DNA of 64,000 nt from Noviherbaspirillum sedimenti (lineage in GTDB: Bacteria; Pseudomonadota; Gammaproteobacteria; Burkholderiales; Burkholderiaceae_D), in assembly GCF_003590835.1 (NCBI RefSeq), contig NZ_QYUQ01000002.1, positions 1,674,001 through 1,738,000 on the forward strand. Direction: 5' to 3'. The position numbers and the translations under genes were made by a program. The notes beneath the pieces are model-generated. The model saw nothing but the letters and a program-made list of their open reading frames with translations. It made no database searches and was not told where the DNA came from. Positions 16,980 through 25,439 of the stretch are shown here, one piece after another. The stretch's first letter is position 1. The number at the start of each line of letters is the position of its first letter.

Positions 16980-18368
16980 ATGGGCACTAGCGATGCAAGA
17001 TTCAGCGGCGCCTTGCGCAGGAAAAGCACCACCCTGCCCCTGATGGGCGCGATCCTGCTGCTGCTTGGGTCATTCGGGCCAGTTGTGCCGGTTGGCACCG
17101 CGCACGCGAGCGGTTTTGCACTCAATGAAATGAGCGCAGCCGGCGTCGCCAATGCCCATGCCGGCGGCGCCGCGGCAGCCGAAGATCTCGGCACCATCTA
17201 TTTCAACCCGGCGGGCTTGTCGCGCATGTCCGGCCAACAATTCATGCTGGTCGGCTCCGCCATCCGGACCTCCTCCAAATTCAGCAACGCCGGCTCCCTC
17301 TCCGCGCTCGGCACTGCGGCAAGCGGCGGCAGCAGCGACGATGCCGGCGGCTGGGCGGCGGTGCCCGCCGTGTATTTTGCGATGGATATCGCACCGCAGC
17401 TGCGCTTTGGCATTGGCCTGCAATCGCCGTTTGGCCTGAAGACCGACTACGACGCCGGCTGGGTCGGCCGCTACCAGGCGCTGAAATCGGACATGAAATC
17501 CGTCAACATCAACCCCGCGCTGTCATACAAGCTGAGTGACGCCGTCGCGCTCGGCGCCGGCATCAGTGCGCAATACGTCAATGTCGAACTGTCCCGGGCC
17601 ATCGACTTCGGCACGGTTTGCGTCGCCAGCCTTGGCCCCGGCGCCTGCGCACCGCTGGGTTTGCTGCCACAAGCCAGCGATGGCAAGGCGACCGTCAAAG
17701 GCAATGACTGGGGTTTCGGCTTCAACCTCGGCGTGCTGTTGACGCCGAACGAGGCGACGCGCATCGGCATCGCCTATCGCTCCCGCATCAGGCACACACT
17801 GTCCGGTGACGCCAGCTACGACAAGCCGGCTGGCCTGCCAGCCCCGCTGGCCGCCGCACCCACCTTCACCAACAGCGGCGTCAGCGCCGACGTGACGCTG
17901 CCGGAGTCATTGAGCGTGAGCGGCCACTTCGATCTCAATCCGCGCTGGACGGTGATGGGCGATGTGAGCTGGATGCGCTGGAGCCGTTTCCAGGAATTGC
18001 GGATACGTTTTGCCAACGGCGCAGCCGACAGCGTGACGCCTGAACAATGGCGCAACACGGTGCGCATTGCAGTCGCGGCGAATTATCGCTACAACGATGC
18101 CTGGAAACTACGCGCCGGCCTCGCCTACGATCCAACGCCCCTGGAAGAGCAGTTCCGCACGCCGCGCATCCCCGACGCCGACCGCACCTGGCTCGGCTTC
18201 GGTGCGCAGTTCAAGCCAACGCCGCAGGATGCCTGGGATTTCGGCTATGCCCATCTGTTCATCAAGGATGGCGCCATCGACAAGACGGAAACCGGCGCCG
18301 GCAGGCTCATAGGTAACTATGACAGCAAGGTTGATATCCTGAGCGTGCAGTACAGCCGGAGTTTCTAG
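16980..18368 (+). CDS. FadL/TodX-type outer-membrane transporter
   Basis: This is a 462-residue protein. The ATG at 16980 has GGAG 6 bp upstream, better than the upstream ATG at 16959. A signal peptide runs to about TAHAS, and the mature N-terminus (SGFALNEMSAAGVANAHAG) is the FadL hatch region. Its usual NPAGLSR motif follows. Repeated amphipathic strands and a C-terminal YSRSF (terminal Phe) are typical of a beta barrel. It would take up long-chain fatty acids or aromatic hydrocarbons. There are no catabolic genes beside it. Its stop shares a CTAG with the convergent gene. Confidence 0.92.
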   Translation: MGTSDARFSGALRRKSTTLPLMGAILLLLGSFGPVVPVGTAHASGFALNEMSAAGVANAHAGGAAAAEDLGTIYFNPAGLSRMSGQQFMLVGSAIRTSSKFSNAGSLSALGTAASGGSSDDAGGWAAVPAVYFAMDIAPQLRFGIGLQSPFGLKTDYDAGWVGRYQALKSDMKSVNINPALSYKLSDAVALGAGISAQYVNVELSRAIDFGTVCVASLGPGACAPLGLLPQASDGKATVKGNDWGFGFNLGVLLTPNEATRIGIAYRSRIRHTLSGDASYDKPAGLPAPLAAAPTFTNSGVSADVTLPESLSVSGHFDLNPRWTVMGDVSWMRWSRFQELRIRFANGAADSVTPEQWRNTVRIAVAANYRYNDAWKLRAGLAYDPTPLEEQFRTPRIPDADRTWLGFGAQFKPTPQDAWDFGYAHLFIKDGAIDKTETGAGRLIGNYDSKVDILSVQYSRSF

Positions 18369-19036
18369 TCACCGCCACCGCCACATCCGCCGCCACCGTC
18401 GCCGCAGCCATCACTGCCGCTGGAACAACCGTCAGCCGACGAGGAGCCGCCGCACCCGCTGCCGCAACCAATGTGCGAAGCACAGTAATCGGCGCCGGAC
18501 TGGCAGTTCAGCGCGTAGCGATAGCCATCAGGGATTGCCAGCATGGCGTCCATCGCGAATAACAGCGGCAGTCTTGCGGGACTCTTGGGATCGATGCCTT
18601 CTCGTTTACAGGACAGCCGCCATGCACGCTTGATGCCGTGCTGGGCCTGTGTTGGCGTGCGCATCGCCTCGGACGGCGTGTGATGCAGGTAACGTCCCAG
18701 GGTCGTGCGGCAGAAATGATGGTACAGCCGGGTGAAAAGAATGAACTCATGCCAGGCCACGTCGACCACTTTGCTGGGCATGGAAACCATGTGCCGCTCG
18801 GCAATGGCGGAGATGTGGAAGTATTCACGCAAGCCGTTCATGACCGTGGCGGTCTGGGCATCGGTGAGGTGGGGGTATGCATCCTTGAGCTTATTCGCAA
18901 TCGATGGCGGAAATACGAACTGGCTGATCCGTTCGGCTTTCGTATTGCCTGCGCGTTTGCGCAAAAGCAGAAAGGCGGCTGTGGCGGCGAGCATCAAGGA
19001 TAGTGACAACATGAGCATGGTTGTGACCTCGTTCAT
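18365..19036 (-). CDS. Membrane-anchored protein with Cys/Gly-rich tail
   Basis: This is a 223-residue protein from the ATG at 19036. One N-terminal helix (about 7-24) is followed by a soluble domain of about 150 residues with WHEFILFTRLYHHFC (near 95-110), a pattern like the plant and bacterial glycine-rich-domain proteins (DUF1399). The last 40 residues are almost only Gly, Cys, Ser and Asp, with repeated GCGSGCGG-like units. I infer metal binding or a heavily disulfide-linked tail. Function unknown. It converges on the FadL gene with overlapping stops. Confidence 0.72.
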   Translation of the reverse strand: MNEVTTMLMLSLSLMLAATAAFLLLRKRAGNTKAERISQFVFPPSIANKLKDAYPHLTDAQTATVMNGLREYFHISAIAERHMVSMPSKVVDVAWHEFILFTRLYHHFCRTTLGRYLHHTPSEAMRTPTQAQHGIKRAWRLSCKREGIDPKSPARLPLLFAMDAMLAIPDGYRYALNCQSGADYCASHIGCGSGCGGSSSADGCSSGSDGCGDGGGGCGGGGD

Positions 19037-19078
19037 TCTGGCGCAGCGGAAAGAGTGGACTGATTCCTGCCTCGTCAA

Positions 19079-19632
19079 GCCAGACTAATCGATCAGTTTC
19101 CTGAATTGTCGGATGAGACCATATACGAGTCAGATGTATAAATTGTGATTTTATCTGAAAGGATGTGTCAGATTACCGTTACGTAGGCCCAAGTTCGACC
19201 CGTTGCAGCCGGTCAGCCAGATTTCATGACTGGCTGCTTTGCAAGCGAAAGCAGTCGGTCAATTCCAAGATGGACAGGCAAGAGCCGGCCAAAACCGGAC
19301 CTTGATGAAAGTCATGGGAGCCTGATGTTTATTAGCTCAAAGTAGGTAGGGTATACCGTGTCAGATTAAGTTGAAACGACGGCAATGATGAATGCCATTA
19401 ATCGGCCATAAGCGGGCGGTGATGAAGAAATTCATCAGAGTACTCAAATTGCAGCCAAGGTGACCGAGAATATAGATAGGATGCAAAGTAACCGTGAGGT
19501 GCTGCTTTTCACGAAAATTTAATACTGCATGAATGTATAGTACCGTGCTCGAAAAACCAGTTTACAAGCGACTCTTAGGCGATTTCATGTTCCGAAATTA
19601 AGGCGATTTCAAGTCAATCGAGGAGGATGCCG
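19079..19632. other. Gene-free, AT-richer stretch at the island's left border
   Basis: There is no credible ORF. It contains a direct repeat GTGTCAGATTA (19165-19175 and 19358-19368), a hairpin CAGCCAG/CTGGCTG near 19205, and GGCGATTTCA twice (19578-19587 and 19602-19611) just before the first cassette-like gene. Composition is lower in GC than the flanks. It looks like decayed mobile DNA. Confidence 0.55.
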
Positions 19633-19947
19633 ATGAAGTACATGATCAGCTGGTTCGAACGCCCGCAAGGTTCGCCTACAGAGTACGAGAATGCCCAGAA
19701 GCGAATACTTGATGTGTTCGGTCAATGGAAGGCGCCCGCCAATTTCAAGATCGAATTGTTCGTAGTGCGAGTCGGCGAGTGGGGTGGGCATATGTTGGTA
19801 GACTGCGACGATCCGCTGGCCGTTCACAAAGTTTGTTCGACCTGGCCTGCTTTCGAATTCCAGGCACGACCCGTGATTGCCGTCGAAGACGCTGTCCGCG
19901 TCGAACTCGAGGCTATTGCCTGGCGAGATGGACTGCAACCCAAGTGA
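19633..19947 (+). CDS. DUF3303-type small protein
   Basis: This 104-residue protein starts at the second ATG (19633), since AGGAGG ends 6 bp before it. The opening MKYMISWFERPQGS and the small alpha/beta composition match the DUF3303 pattern, a ferredoxin-like fold of unknown role. An attC-like site follows at 19983, so this looks like a gene-cassette ORF. Codon use is less GC-biased than in the neighbouring chromosome. Confidence 0.75.
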   Translation: MKYMISWFERPQGSPTEYENAQKRILDVFGQWKAPANFKIELFVVRVGEWGGHMLVDCDDPLAVHKVCSTWPAFEFQARPVIAVEDAVRVELEAIAWRDGLQPK

Positions 19948-19982
19948 TAGTAGCCATCGCCTTCGGCATCGGCCAGACCGCG

Positions 19983-20054
19983 GGCTAACCCCTCGCTTAA
20001 CCAGATGGCCAGCGGCCTGCTGCCACTGGCCGCCGGTTAGCTCGAACGTTGGGC
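19983..20054 (+). other. attC-like recombination site 1
   Basis: It ends with GTTGGGC (R'-type, 20048-20054) and begins with GGCTAAC (imperfect R''). Between them are complementary arms, AACC/GGTT and GGCC/GGCC, that would fold into a hairpin, the form used by integron integrases. The R'' box departs from RYYYAAC at one base. Confidence 0.5.
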
Positions 20055-20103
20055 GGCGTCTATGTCGGAGGACAAGAATCACAGTACCAGAAAGGAGATG
20101 CAC

Positions 20104-20478
20104 ATGGCATACCAAGGTAAGATTCAGCTCATCTACGTCATCGTTGCTCCGCCGGATCAAGCGGATGAAGGTGATCGTCTTTTTCGAAGCCATGGACCAT
20201 GGATGGAGGCTACGCATCACCGCGACGGAGAAAAGGCTCTTTTGAGCTACAACGTTTCTAAGGCGCCAGAGCTTTCCAACCCCATGGATCCCGACTCCGC
20301 TCCCACCGGAAACACCTGCTTCATCCTGAGCGAGATCTACGAGACAGACGCTGGTGTGGCCGACCACTTCCAGATGTCCGAATCAAGTTGGCAGGACTTC
20401 CCAGCCCTCGTCAAGTGGATGGAGAAATGCACGGTCACGGGACTGCCGGCGGCTCCGATCATCAACTCGCTCTGGTGA
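20104..20478 (+). CDS. Hypothetical cassette protein (dimeric alpha/beta-barrel-like)
   Basis: This 124-residue protein starts at 20104, with AAGGAG 6-7 bp upstream. It opens with a beta strand (KIQLIYVIVAPP), and the segment ILSEIYETDAGVADHF resembles the second half of antibiotic-biosynthesis-monooxygenase-like folds. I cannot assign a family. It lies between two attC-like sites (19983-20054 and 20558-20617) and so occupies a standard 563-bp gene cassette. The upstream neighbour is also a small alpha/beta protein. Confidence 0.7.
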   Translation: MAYQGKIQLIYVIVAPPDQADEGDRLFRSHGPWMEATHHRDGEKALLSYNVSKAPELSNPMDPDSAPTGNTCFILSEIYETDAGVADHFQMSESSWQDFPALVKWMEKCTVTGLPAAPIINSLW

Positions 20479-20557
20479 ACGTGGGATGGAGGGCTCGATT
20501 CGGCGTGTCTACCTCAACGTCTATGACTCGATTGAGAAGCACAAGATTTGATGGCCC

Positions 20558-20617
20558 GCCTAACAACGGCATGCAGCGGACGACGCTTCGCGCCGCCGCT
20601 GATGCCGAACGTTGAGC
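20558..20617 (+). other. attC site 2
   Basis: The site is 60 bp long. R'' is GCCTAAC and R' is GTTGAGC, both fitting the consensus. The arms CGGCAT-GCAGCGG and CCGCTGATGCCG are complementary with one unpaired G, the extrahelical base typical of attC hairpins. It is a convincing integron recombination site. Confidence 0.8.
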
Positions 20618-20650
20618 GTCCGCTTTTGCGAAGCACGATAGTCAGTTTCG

Positions 20651-20680
20651 GGTCGCTATGTAGAGGTTTACATAGCGACC
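20651..20680. repeat. Perfect palindrome at the RIT left end
   Basis: GGTCGCTATGTA at 20651-20662 pairs exactly with TACATAGCGACC at 20669-20680 over a 6-nt loop. The right arm runs into the 35-bp inverted repeat. The right end of the element has no equivalent, so the ends are asymmetric. Confidence 0.9.
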
Positions 20681-20710
20681 CCTATGCGCAGATCGCAACT
20701 ATGCGCAGGT
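20676..20710 (+). repeat. RIT terminal inverted repeat, left
   Basis: Identical over 35 bp to the reverse complement of 24147-24181. It contains TATGCGCA twice, 17 bp apart, likely recombinase-binding half sites. A related inverted TACGCATAGTT lies at 20769-20779, at the end of the last gene. Confidence 0.95.
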
Positions 20711-20777
20711 GACATGCGAATGATGGCGCCGGCCCCTGTTGCGGTGGGCGTTGGGGTCCGGAGCTTTCTACGCATAG

Positions 20778-21806
20778 TTACAGCGTCTGCAAGAATCGCA
20801 TGAGCGAGTCCGGCGCCCGGAACCGACGCATGCTGGTATCGGGCGGCGCCAGCCGGGCGAGCGCTTTTTCCTTCATGGAGAGATCGGCCTCGACGTAGCG
20901 GTGGGTCGTAGTTGCACTCTCGTGCCCGAGCCACAGTGCGATCACATTGAACGGCACGCCGGACTGCAGCAGATGCATCGCCGTGGTGTGTCGCAGCGTG
21001 TGCGGCGAGACCCGCTTCTTGAGGATGCTGGGCTCTTGAGTTGACGCGCGGGCGACGGCAAGGTCCAGACGCTGCGCGACGTTGGATCTTGACATCGCAC
21101 GCCCGTCTCGGTTGGGCAGCAATGCTGCCTCGCCACGCAACGTCGGATTAAGACGTAGCCAAGCCCGGATCTCAAGGAGTGTAGTCTTCCACAGGGGCAC
21201 TGATCGCTGCTTGCGCCCTTTGCCCTGTAGATGGACGCAGGCGGCGCCTTCAAGCACAACGTCGATGACACGCACGCCGATGATCTCCGAAACCCGCGCG
21301 CCGGTGTTGTAGAGCATGGCCAACAGCAGATGGTCACGCTGCGAAGACCAACTCGACCCGGGTTGCCCTAGCACCGCAATCATTTCCTCACGCGTGAGAA
21401 AGCCCAGCATTGGCCGCTCGAAGCGCTTCATCGGGACGGCCAGTGTTCGCTCGACAACGTGTAGTGAGTCCACGTCGCGCCGGCCGGCGAACTTCAGGAA
21501 CGCGCGTAATGCGGTGAGCCTCAGATTGCGACTGCGAATCGCGTTGTGTCGCTCGTGCTCCAAATGGTCCAAGAACGCCATGATCAGATCGGGTTGAATG
21601 TCGTCCAATTTCATGGCCGTCGGCGCCTTGCCCAGCTTGTGACTGGCGAAGTCCAGGAACAGCATCAATGCATCTCGGTAGCAGGCTACCGTGCGCGGAC
21701 TGACCGCGCGCTGCGCGACCAGATACTCGGTGAAGAACTGCTGGACCAGGGAGGGGAACGACGGCGGCTTCGGTGCAATGGCCTTGAATGCGGTGGATTT
21801 ACGCAT
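20778..21806 (-). CDS. ritC: RIT tyrosine recombinase, third of the trio
   Basis: This 342-residue protein starts at 21806 with GGAGG 6 bp upstream, overlapping the previous gene by 8 bp. The N-terminal SAM-like DNA-binding domain (about 20-110) includes SPRTVACYRDALMLFLDF. The catalytic domain has the first Arg in TGARVSEI, the HxxR box HTLRHTTAM, and H-x-TTTHRY leading to the Tyr nucleophile in THRYVEAD. All catalytic residues are present, so it should be active. Confidence 0.9.
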   Translation of the reverse strand: MRKSTAFKAIAPKPPSFPSLVQQFFTEYLVAQRAVSPRTVACYRDALMLFLDFASHKLGKAPTAMKLDDIQPDLIMAFLDHLEHERHNAIRSRNLRLTALRAFLKFAGRRDVDSLHVVERTLAVPMKRFERPMLGFLTREEMIAVLGQPGSSWSSQRDHLLLAMLYNTGARVSEIIGVRVIDVVLEGAACVHLQGKGRKQRSVPLWKTTLLEIRAWLRLNPTLRGEAALLPNRDGRAMSRSNVAQRLDLAVARASTQEPSILKKRVSPHTLRHTTAMHLLQSGVPFNVIALWLGHESATTTHRYVEADLSMKEKALARLAPPDTSMRRFRAPDSLMRFLQTL

Positions 21807-22776
21807 CTGAAACCTCCGACCGAGGCATGAATGACTCAAAGCGTCCGGCAGCCAATGCCATTAACTCCGGCACCGCTGAGAGGTACCAATAGGTATTGGT
21901 CACCATCGCATGTCCGACGTAAGTCGATAGCGACAACATCGCCTGATCGATGTCTACCCCCTGCGCCTGCCACAGCACAATGCGGCGCACTACGAATGTG
22001 TGCCGCAGATCGTGGATGCGCGGGGCGTGGTGAGTCCCACGGTTGCGCCAGCCCAACTGCTGGCGAAGTTCGGCGAATACGCGATGCACCTGGCGGTCGC
22101 CCAGTGGCAGTCCCCGCCTCCGACCTCGCGTGCCTATGAAGAATGGTGCATCGCCCTGCGCGGACTCACCGGCCAGGTCGCGCATGCAGCGATAGCGCCG
22201 CAGCGCTTCCACGGTGCTTGGGTGCATGGGCACCTGGCGCGACTTGCCGAACTTGGTCTGATGAATGGAGAGCATCTCGCGCTGGAGATCGACGTCTTCG
22301 TTGTGCAGCGACAGCGCCTCGGAGATCCGCAGCCCAGTGCAGGCGATCAGACCGAACAGCGTTTCAAAGATGACACCGCGCAGCCCTGGCGTCGGCCCGA
22401 GCCGTCGCGCGGCGGCCAGCAGATCGATGATCTCATGCTCGTTATAGATGTGCGGTGCCTGCCGCTCGGGCAGGCGGCCGAAGATCGCGTCGTCTGGGAC
22501 CTCGGTTCGCGGCTCGAACTGCTGCAGCCAGCGCGTGAACGAACGTAGGTTCTTCAGCCGGCGCGCCCAGGTGCGCGGGTCACTGCTGCCGTGGCTGTCG
22601 CACCGCGCCCAGTCGGCCATGACTTCCACGGTCAGTGGCCCGCAGTGACCGGCGTCCTGGATATGGCGCGCGAAGCTGCGCAAGGCATAGCCCGGGGTGC
22701 GCACGGAGAAGCCCAAGCGGCGACGCTCGGCCAGATAGCGCTCGACGCGCGCTTGCAGGGATGTGGTCGCGCTCAT
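21799..22776 (-). CDS. ritB: RIT tyrosine recombinase, second of the trio
   Basis: This 325-residue protein has its ATG at 22776 overlapping the upstream stop as ATGA, with GGGGAG 7 bp before. The catalytic residues are Arg in TGLRISEAL, HxxR in IHDLRHTFVV, and the C-terminal GHAMVTNTYWYLS with a candidate Tyr nucleophile in TYWYL. The spacing differs a little from the other two members. The trio is expected to act as a set. Confidence 0.9.
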   Translation of the reverse strand: MSATTSLQARVERYLAERRRLGFSVRTPGYALRSFARHIQDAGHCGPLTVEVMADWARCDSHGSSDPRTWARRLKNLRSFTRWLQQFEPRTEVPDDAIFGRLPERQAPHIYNEHEIIDLLAAARRLGPTPGLRGVIFETLFGLIACTGLRISEALSLHNEDVDLQREMLSIHQTKFGKSRQVPMHPSTVEALRRYRCMRDLAGESAQGDAPFFIGTRGRRRGLPLGDRQVHRVFAELRQQLGWRNRGTHHAPRIHDLRHTFVVRRIVLWQAQGVDIDQAMLSLSTYVGHAMVTNTYWYLSAVPELMALAAGRFESFMPRSEVSDA

Positions 22777-24026
22777 GCTGCGCTCCCCGGCCACGGCAGC
22801 GCCACATCGACAAGCTTGCGGCTATCGAGCTTGGCGTAGATTAGCGTGGTGTTCAGCGATCGGTGGCGCAATACGTCGGCCACCTCTTTGAGGGAAGAGC
22901 CGCCTGCCAGCAGCCGGTTGGCCATCGTGTGGCGCAGCAAATGCGAGCGCGTGTAGGGCAGCCCGGTGCGCGCGAAGGCCTGGCGGATCGTCTTGCGCAC
23001 GAGGTCGGGGCCGATGGGCTGATCGCGCGGTGCCACATGGCGCACGAAGACGGCACGATTGCGCGTCTTGGGGCGTTCGTGTTTCAGGTAAGCCGCGATC
23101 GCCTCGCCGGTGGTCGCCGGCAGTGGCAGCACATCTTCGCGACGACCCTTGGTGTGACGTAGTGTGATCGTGCCGGCGCGCCAGTCGATGTCATCGAGGC
23201 TGATACGGGCGATCTCACCACTTCGAAGCCCGAGATCCATGGCGCAGCGCACGATGGCGTCGGCGCGCCTCATGGAGCGGCCCGGTCTGCCAAGCGAGCC
23301 GACCAACTGCTCGACTTCCTCGGCAGTGAGGGTCTTGGGAAGCGATGCCAACTGCCAGTTGGCAGGGTAGGACACCGCGCCGATCAACCCGTGCACCGCG
23401 TCGCCAAGCGATGCGCGATAGCGGAAGTACCCGCGCAGTGCCGAGATCACCGTGCCGGCGTTTGCCGGCTTGCGGTAGAGCTTGGCTTGTTGCGCGAAGA
23501 AGCGGCGAACATGGTCGGGCTTGATCGCTGCAATGTCGATGGCGCCGTCGCCAAAGCGAGAGGCCAGCAGCCGCCCCACGATACGCAAGGCGATGTCGCG
23601 GGTCTTGGGCGCCAGGCCGCGCACATGGTCCATGTACTCCTCGTAGCAGAGCAGTTCCTCATCCACCGGTGTCGTCCTCATCATTGGCGGAGCAACCACA
23701 CCCTGAGCGCGCAAAACAACCAGAAGATGGCCCAGCGCGGCGCTCAGATTGCGTCGGTCGCAGTGAACTGGGCCGGTACAGTGGCATCGCGGAAGATGAT
23801 CGTCAAGAAACTCGGCGACGACTGTCTCGTCGATGCGTTGGACGCGCAGACGGCGACCGTGAACCCATTGAGCAAAGTGGGCAACGCTGCGCACGCAGTT
23901 GGCAAACGTGGTCGCAGCGTAGCCGCAGTCAGTCAGGTACTGCTTAAACGCGTCAACGTGAGGCGCGAGAGGTCCCGTCGCGAGCCAGTCGGTACGGGTG
24001 AATCGAGATGATCGGGTGTTTCCCAT
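22773..24026 (-). CDS. ritA: RIT tyrosine recombinase, first of the trio
   Basis: This 417-residue protein starts at 24026 with CAGGAG 7 bp upstream. An N-terminal extension with a Cys/His cluster (PRCHCTGPVHCDRR, about 88-101) could bind zinc. The catalytic residues are Arg in LGLRSGEIA, HxxR in HLLRHTMAN, and LRHRSLNTTLIYAKLD with the Tyr nucleophile. It is the promoter-proximal gene, about 120 bp inside the right inverted repeat. Confidence 0.9.
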   Translation of the reverse strand: MGNTRSSRFTRTDWLATGPLAPHVDAFKQYLTDCGYAATTFANCVRSVAHFAQWVHGRRLRVQRIDETVVAEFLDDHLPRCHCTGPVHCDRRNLSAALGHLLVVLRAQGVVAPPMMRTTPVDEELLCYEEYMDHVRGLAPKTRDIALRIVGRLLASRFGDGAIDIAAIKPDHVRRFFAQQAKLYRKPANAGTVISALRGYFRYRASLGDAVHGLIGAVSYPANWQLASLPKTLTAEEVEQLVGSLGRPGRSMRRADAIVRCAMDLGLRSGEIARISLDDIDWRAGTITLRHTKGRREDVLPLPATTGEAIAAYLKHERPKTRNRAVFVRHVAPRDQPIGPDLVRKTIRQAFARTGLPYTRSHLLRHTMANRLLAGGSSLKEVADVLRHRSLNTTLIYAKLDSRKLVDVALPWPGSAA

Positions 24027-24146
24027 GGTGGTCTCCTGAAGTGGAGCCACCACTGCACTCTGATCCGGAAACTATGTCCAGATCTACGCTGATCGACCTC
24101 GCCAAATGCCACGCCACGATTGAATCGGCAAAGTTCTACCAGGACG

Positions 24147-24181
24147 ACCTGCGCATAGTTGCGATCTGCGCATAGGGGTCG
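24147..24181 (-). repeat. RIT terminal inverted repeat, right
   Basis: Exact reverse complement of 20676-20710. It lies upstream of the first recombinase gene, so it may also hold the operator for autoregulation. Confidence 0.95.
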
Positions 24182-24568
24182 GCTGCAGCAATTGGCGAAT
24201 CAAGTATGACTGACCGGAATCAGCCTTGGATTCAACCAGTCATTCGGACATTTCGGTCGAATGACGACTCCTGGCCGTTTGCAGAAAAGAGATGCTGGCC
24301 CACGCGGACGTAAAAGGCCCCAAGTCACTTTGATAGTGAAACTCCACTTGCCTCAAACAGTTGGTTCAGAATTTCGCACACCAATTCCAAGGTGCCTAGC
24401 ACTTGGTTGTGCAACATAGTGCTACCGTGCGCGTAAGAATTCCGAATGCCCGGAAGCACGACAACAATATGTCTTTCAGGAAAGACAGTATAACCACATT
24501 CCGCAGCCGCTCCCTCATAAATATGGGAGAAACGCAGGGAAAATGCAGCTATACAGCCCTATCTGGAC
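24182..24568. other. Gene-free stretch right of the RIT element
   Basis: No coding sequence is supported; a 60-codon plus-strand ORF at 24403 lacks a ribosome-binding site and any family resemblance. The first 100 bases hold short GGTCG-type and GACTGGTT motifs and continue from the left flank of the RIT element if the element is removed. It ends at the last gene of the cbb3 cluster. Confidence 0.5.
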
Positions 24569-25366
24569 TCAATGCACCGGAGTGATACAAAACAGCGGAG
24601 AAATCGCGGAAGGATCAGTGAGGTGAAACAGGCCATACACGCCAAAGCCGAGCAGCGCCAGCGCGCCGACTGCCTTCGCCACCAGCGGCAAGCGCCGCCC
24701 ATGCAGCCATTGCCCGGCGCCCTGCGCGACCAATATATGCGGCAAGGCCGCCAGGCCGAACACCAGCATCAGCGCCGCGCCCGACCAGGCGTCGCCTGAC
24801 AACAGCGCAAACGGCAGCACGCCATACAGCAAGCCGCACGGCAGGCCGCCCCAGGCCATGCCGGTCAGGAAGGGATGGCGCCCGGCTTGTGCCGCCGGCG
24901 AAAACCGCGCCGGCACCAGCGCCGCCAGCCTGCCGCCGAAGCGCGACAGCGCGCCTTCCAGCGGCGCGTAACCCACCAACCGCAAGCCAAGCCAGATCAG
25001 CGCCAGGTTGCCGAACACGAACAGCGCGGTATGCACCGGCATGATGGGCTTGAGCAGCAAGCCGGCCGCACCCAGCAAGCCGACCACCGCCCCCAGCAAA
25101 CCGTAGGTGGAAATCCTGCCCGCATGCAGTAGGGCCGCATGGCGCCAACCGGCGGCCGCAGGCTGCGAGGCGCAGGCCGAAAACGTACGGATGGAGGTCG
25201 TCACGGCCGGCGCCGGCATGATGGGAATGGTGCGCCCACTATCCTGCCCCTGTCGGCGTCCAGCCGAGCCCAGCATGGTCGCCATGCCGCCGCACATGCC
25301 GGCGCAATGGATGCCGCCCAGGAGTCCGGCGGTGGCGACTGCGGTAATCAGGGGAAGGTTCAGCAT
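24569..25366 (-). CDS. SafE/TauE-like membrane protein of the cbb3 cluster
   Basis: This 265-residue polytopic protein starts at 25366 (MLNLPLIT). The first helix ends in GGIHCAGMCGG, the Cys-containing signature of the DsbD_2/SafE-like group usually found beside ccoNOPG. About six helices follow, with a second GLPCGLLYG motif near residue 185. I infer a role in copper or thiol transfer for oxidase maturation, from location and cysteines only. It is the last gene of the cco block before the island. Confidence 0.82.
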   Translation of the reverse strand: MLNLPLITAVATAGLLGGIHCAGMCGGMATMLGSAGRRQGQDSGRTIPIMPAPAVTTSIRTFSACASQPAAAGWRHAALLHAGRISTYGLLGAVVGLLGAAGLLLKPIMPVHTALFVFGNLALIWLGLRLVGYAPLEGALSRFGGRLAALVPARFSPAAQAGRHPFLTGMAWGGLPCGLLYGVLPFALLSGDAWSGAALMLVFGLAALPHILVAQGAGQWLHGRRLPLVAKAVGALALLGFGVYGLFHLTDPSAISPLFCITPVH

Positions 25367-25439
25367 GATGGGAAAGCTGCAGCCGCCCCGCGGCACGGTC
25401 CGTGGCAGCGATAGTCAGGCGGCATGACCGTATGGCGGC

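Larger units (their letters stand above)
20650..24181 (-). mobile_element. RIT element (recombinase in trio)
   Basis: Three overlapping tyrosine-recombinase genes in one orientation are enclosed by perfect 35-bp inverted repeats at 20676-20710 and 24147-24181. This is the organisation known as a RIT element. GGGTCG occurs at both outer borders (20650-20655 and 24176-24181), which could be the crossover core or a target duplication. If so, the empty site would read ...TTTCGGGTCG-GCTGCAGC.... No cargo gene is present. Confidence 0.88.

Noticed and set aside
24403..24585. 60-codon plus-strand ORF right of the RIT element
   Set aside because: It has no ribosome-binding site, no recognisable family and overlaps the end of the SafE-like gene.
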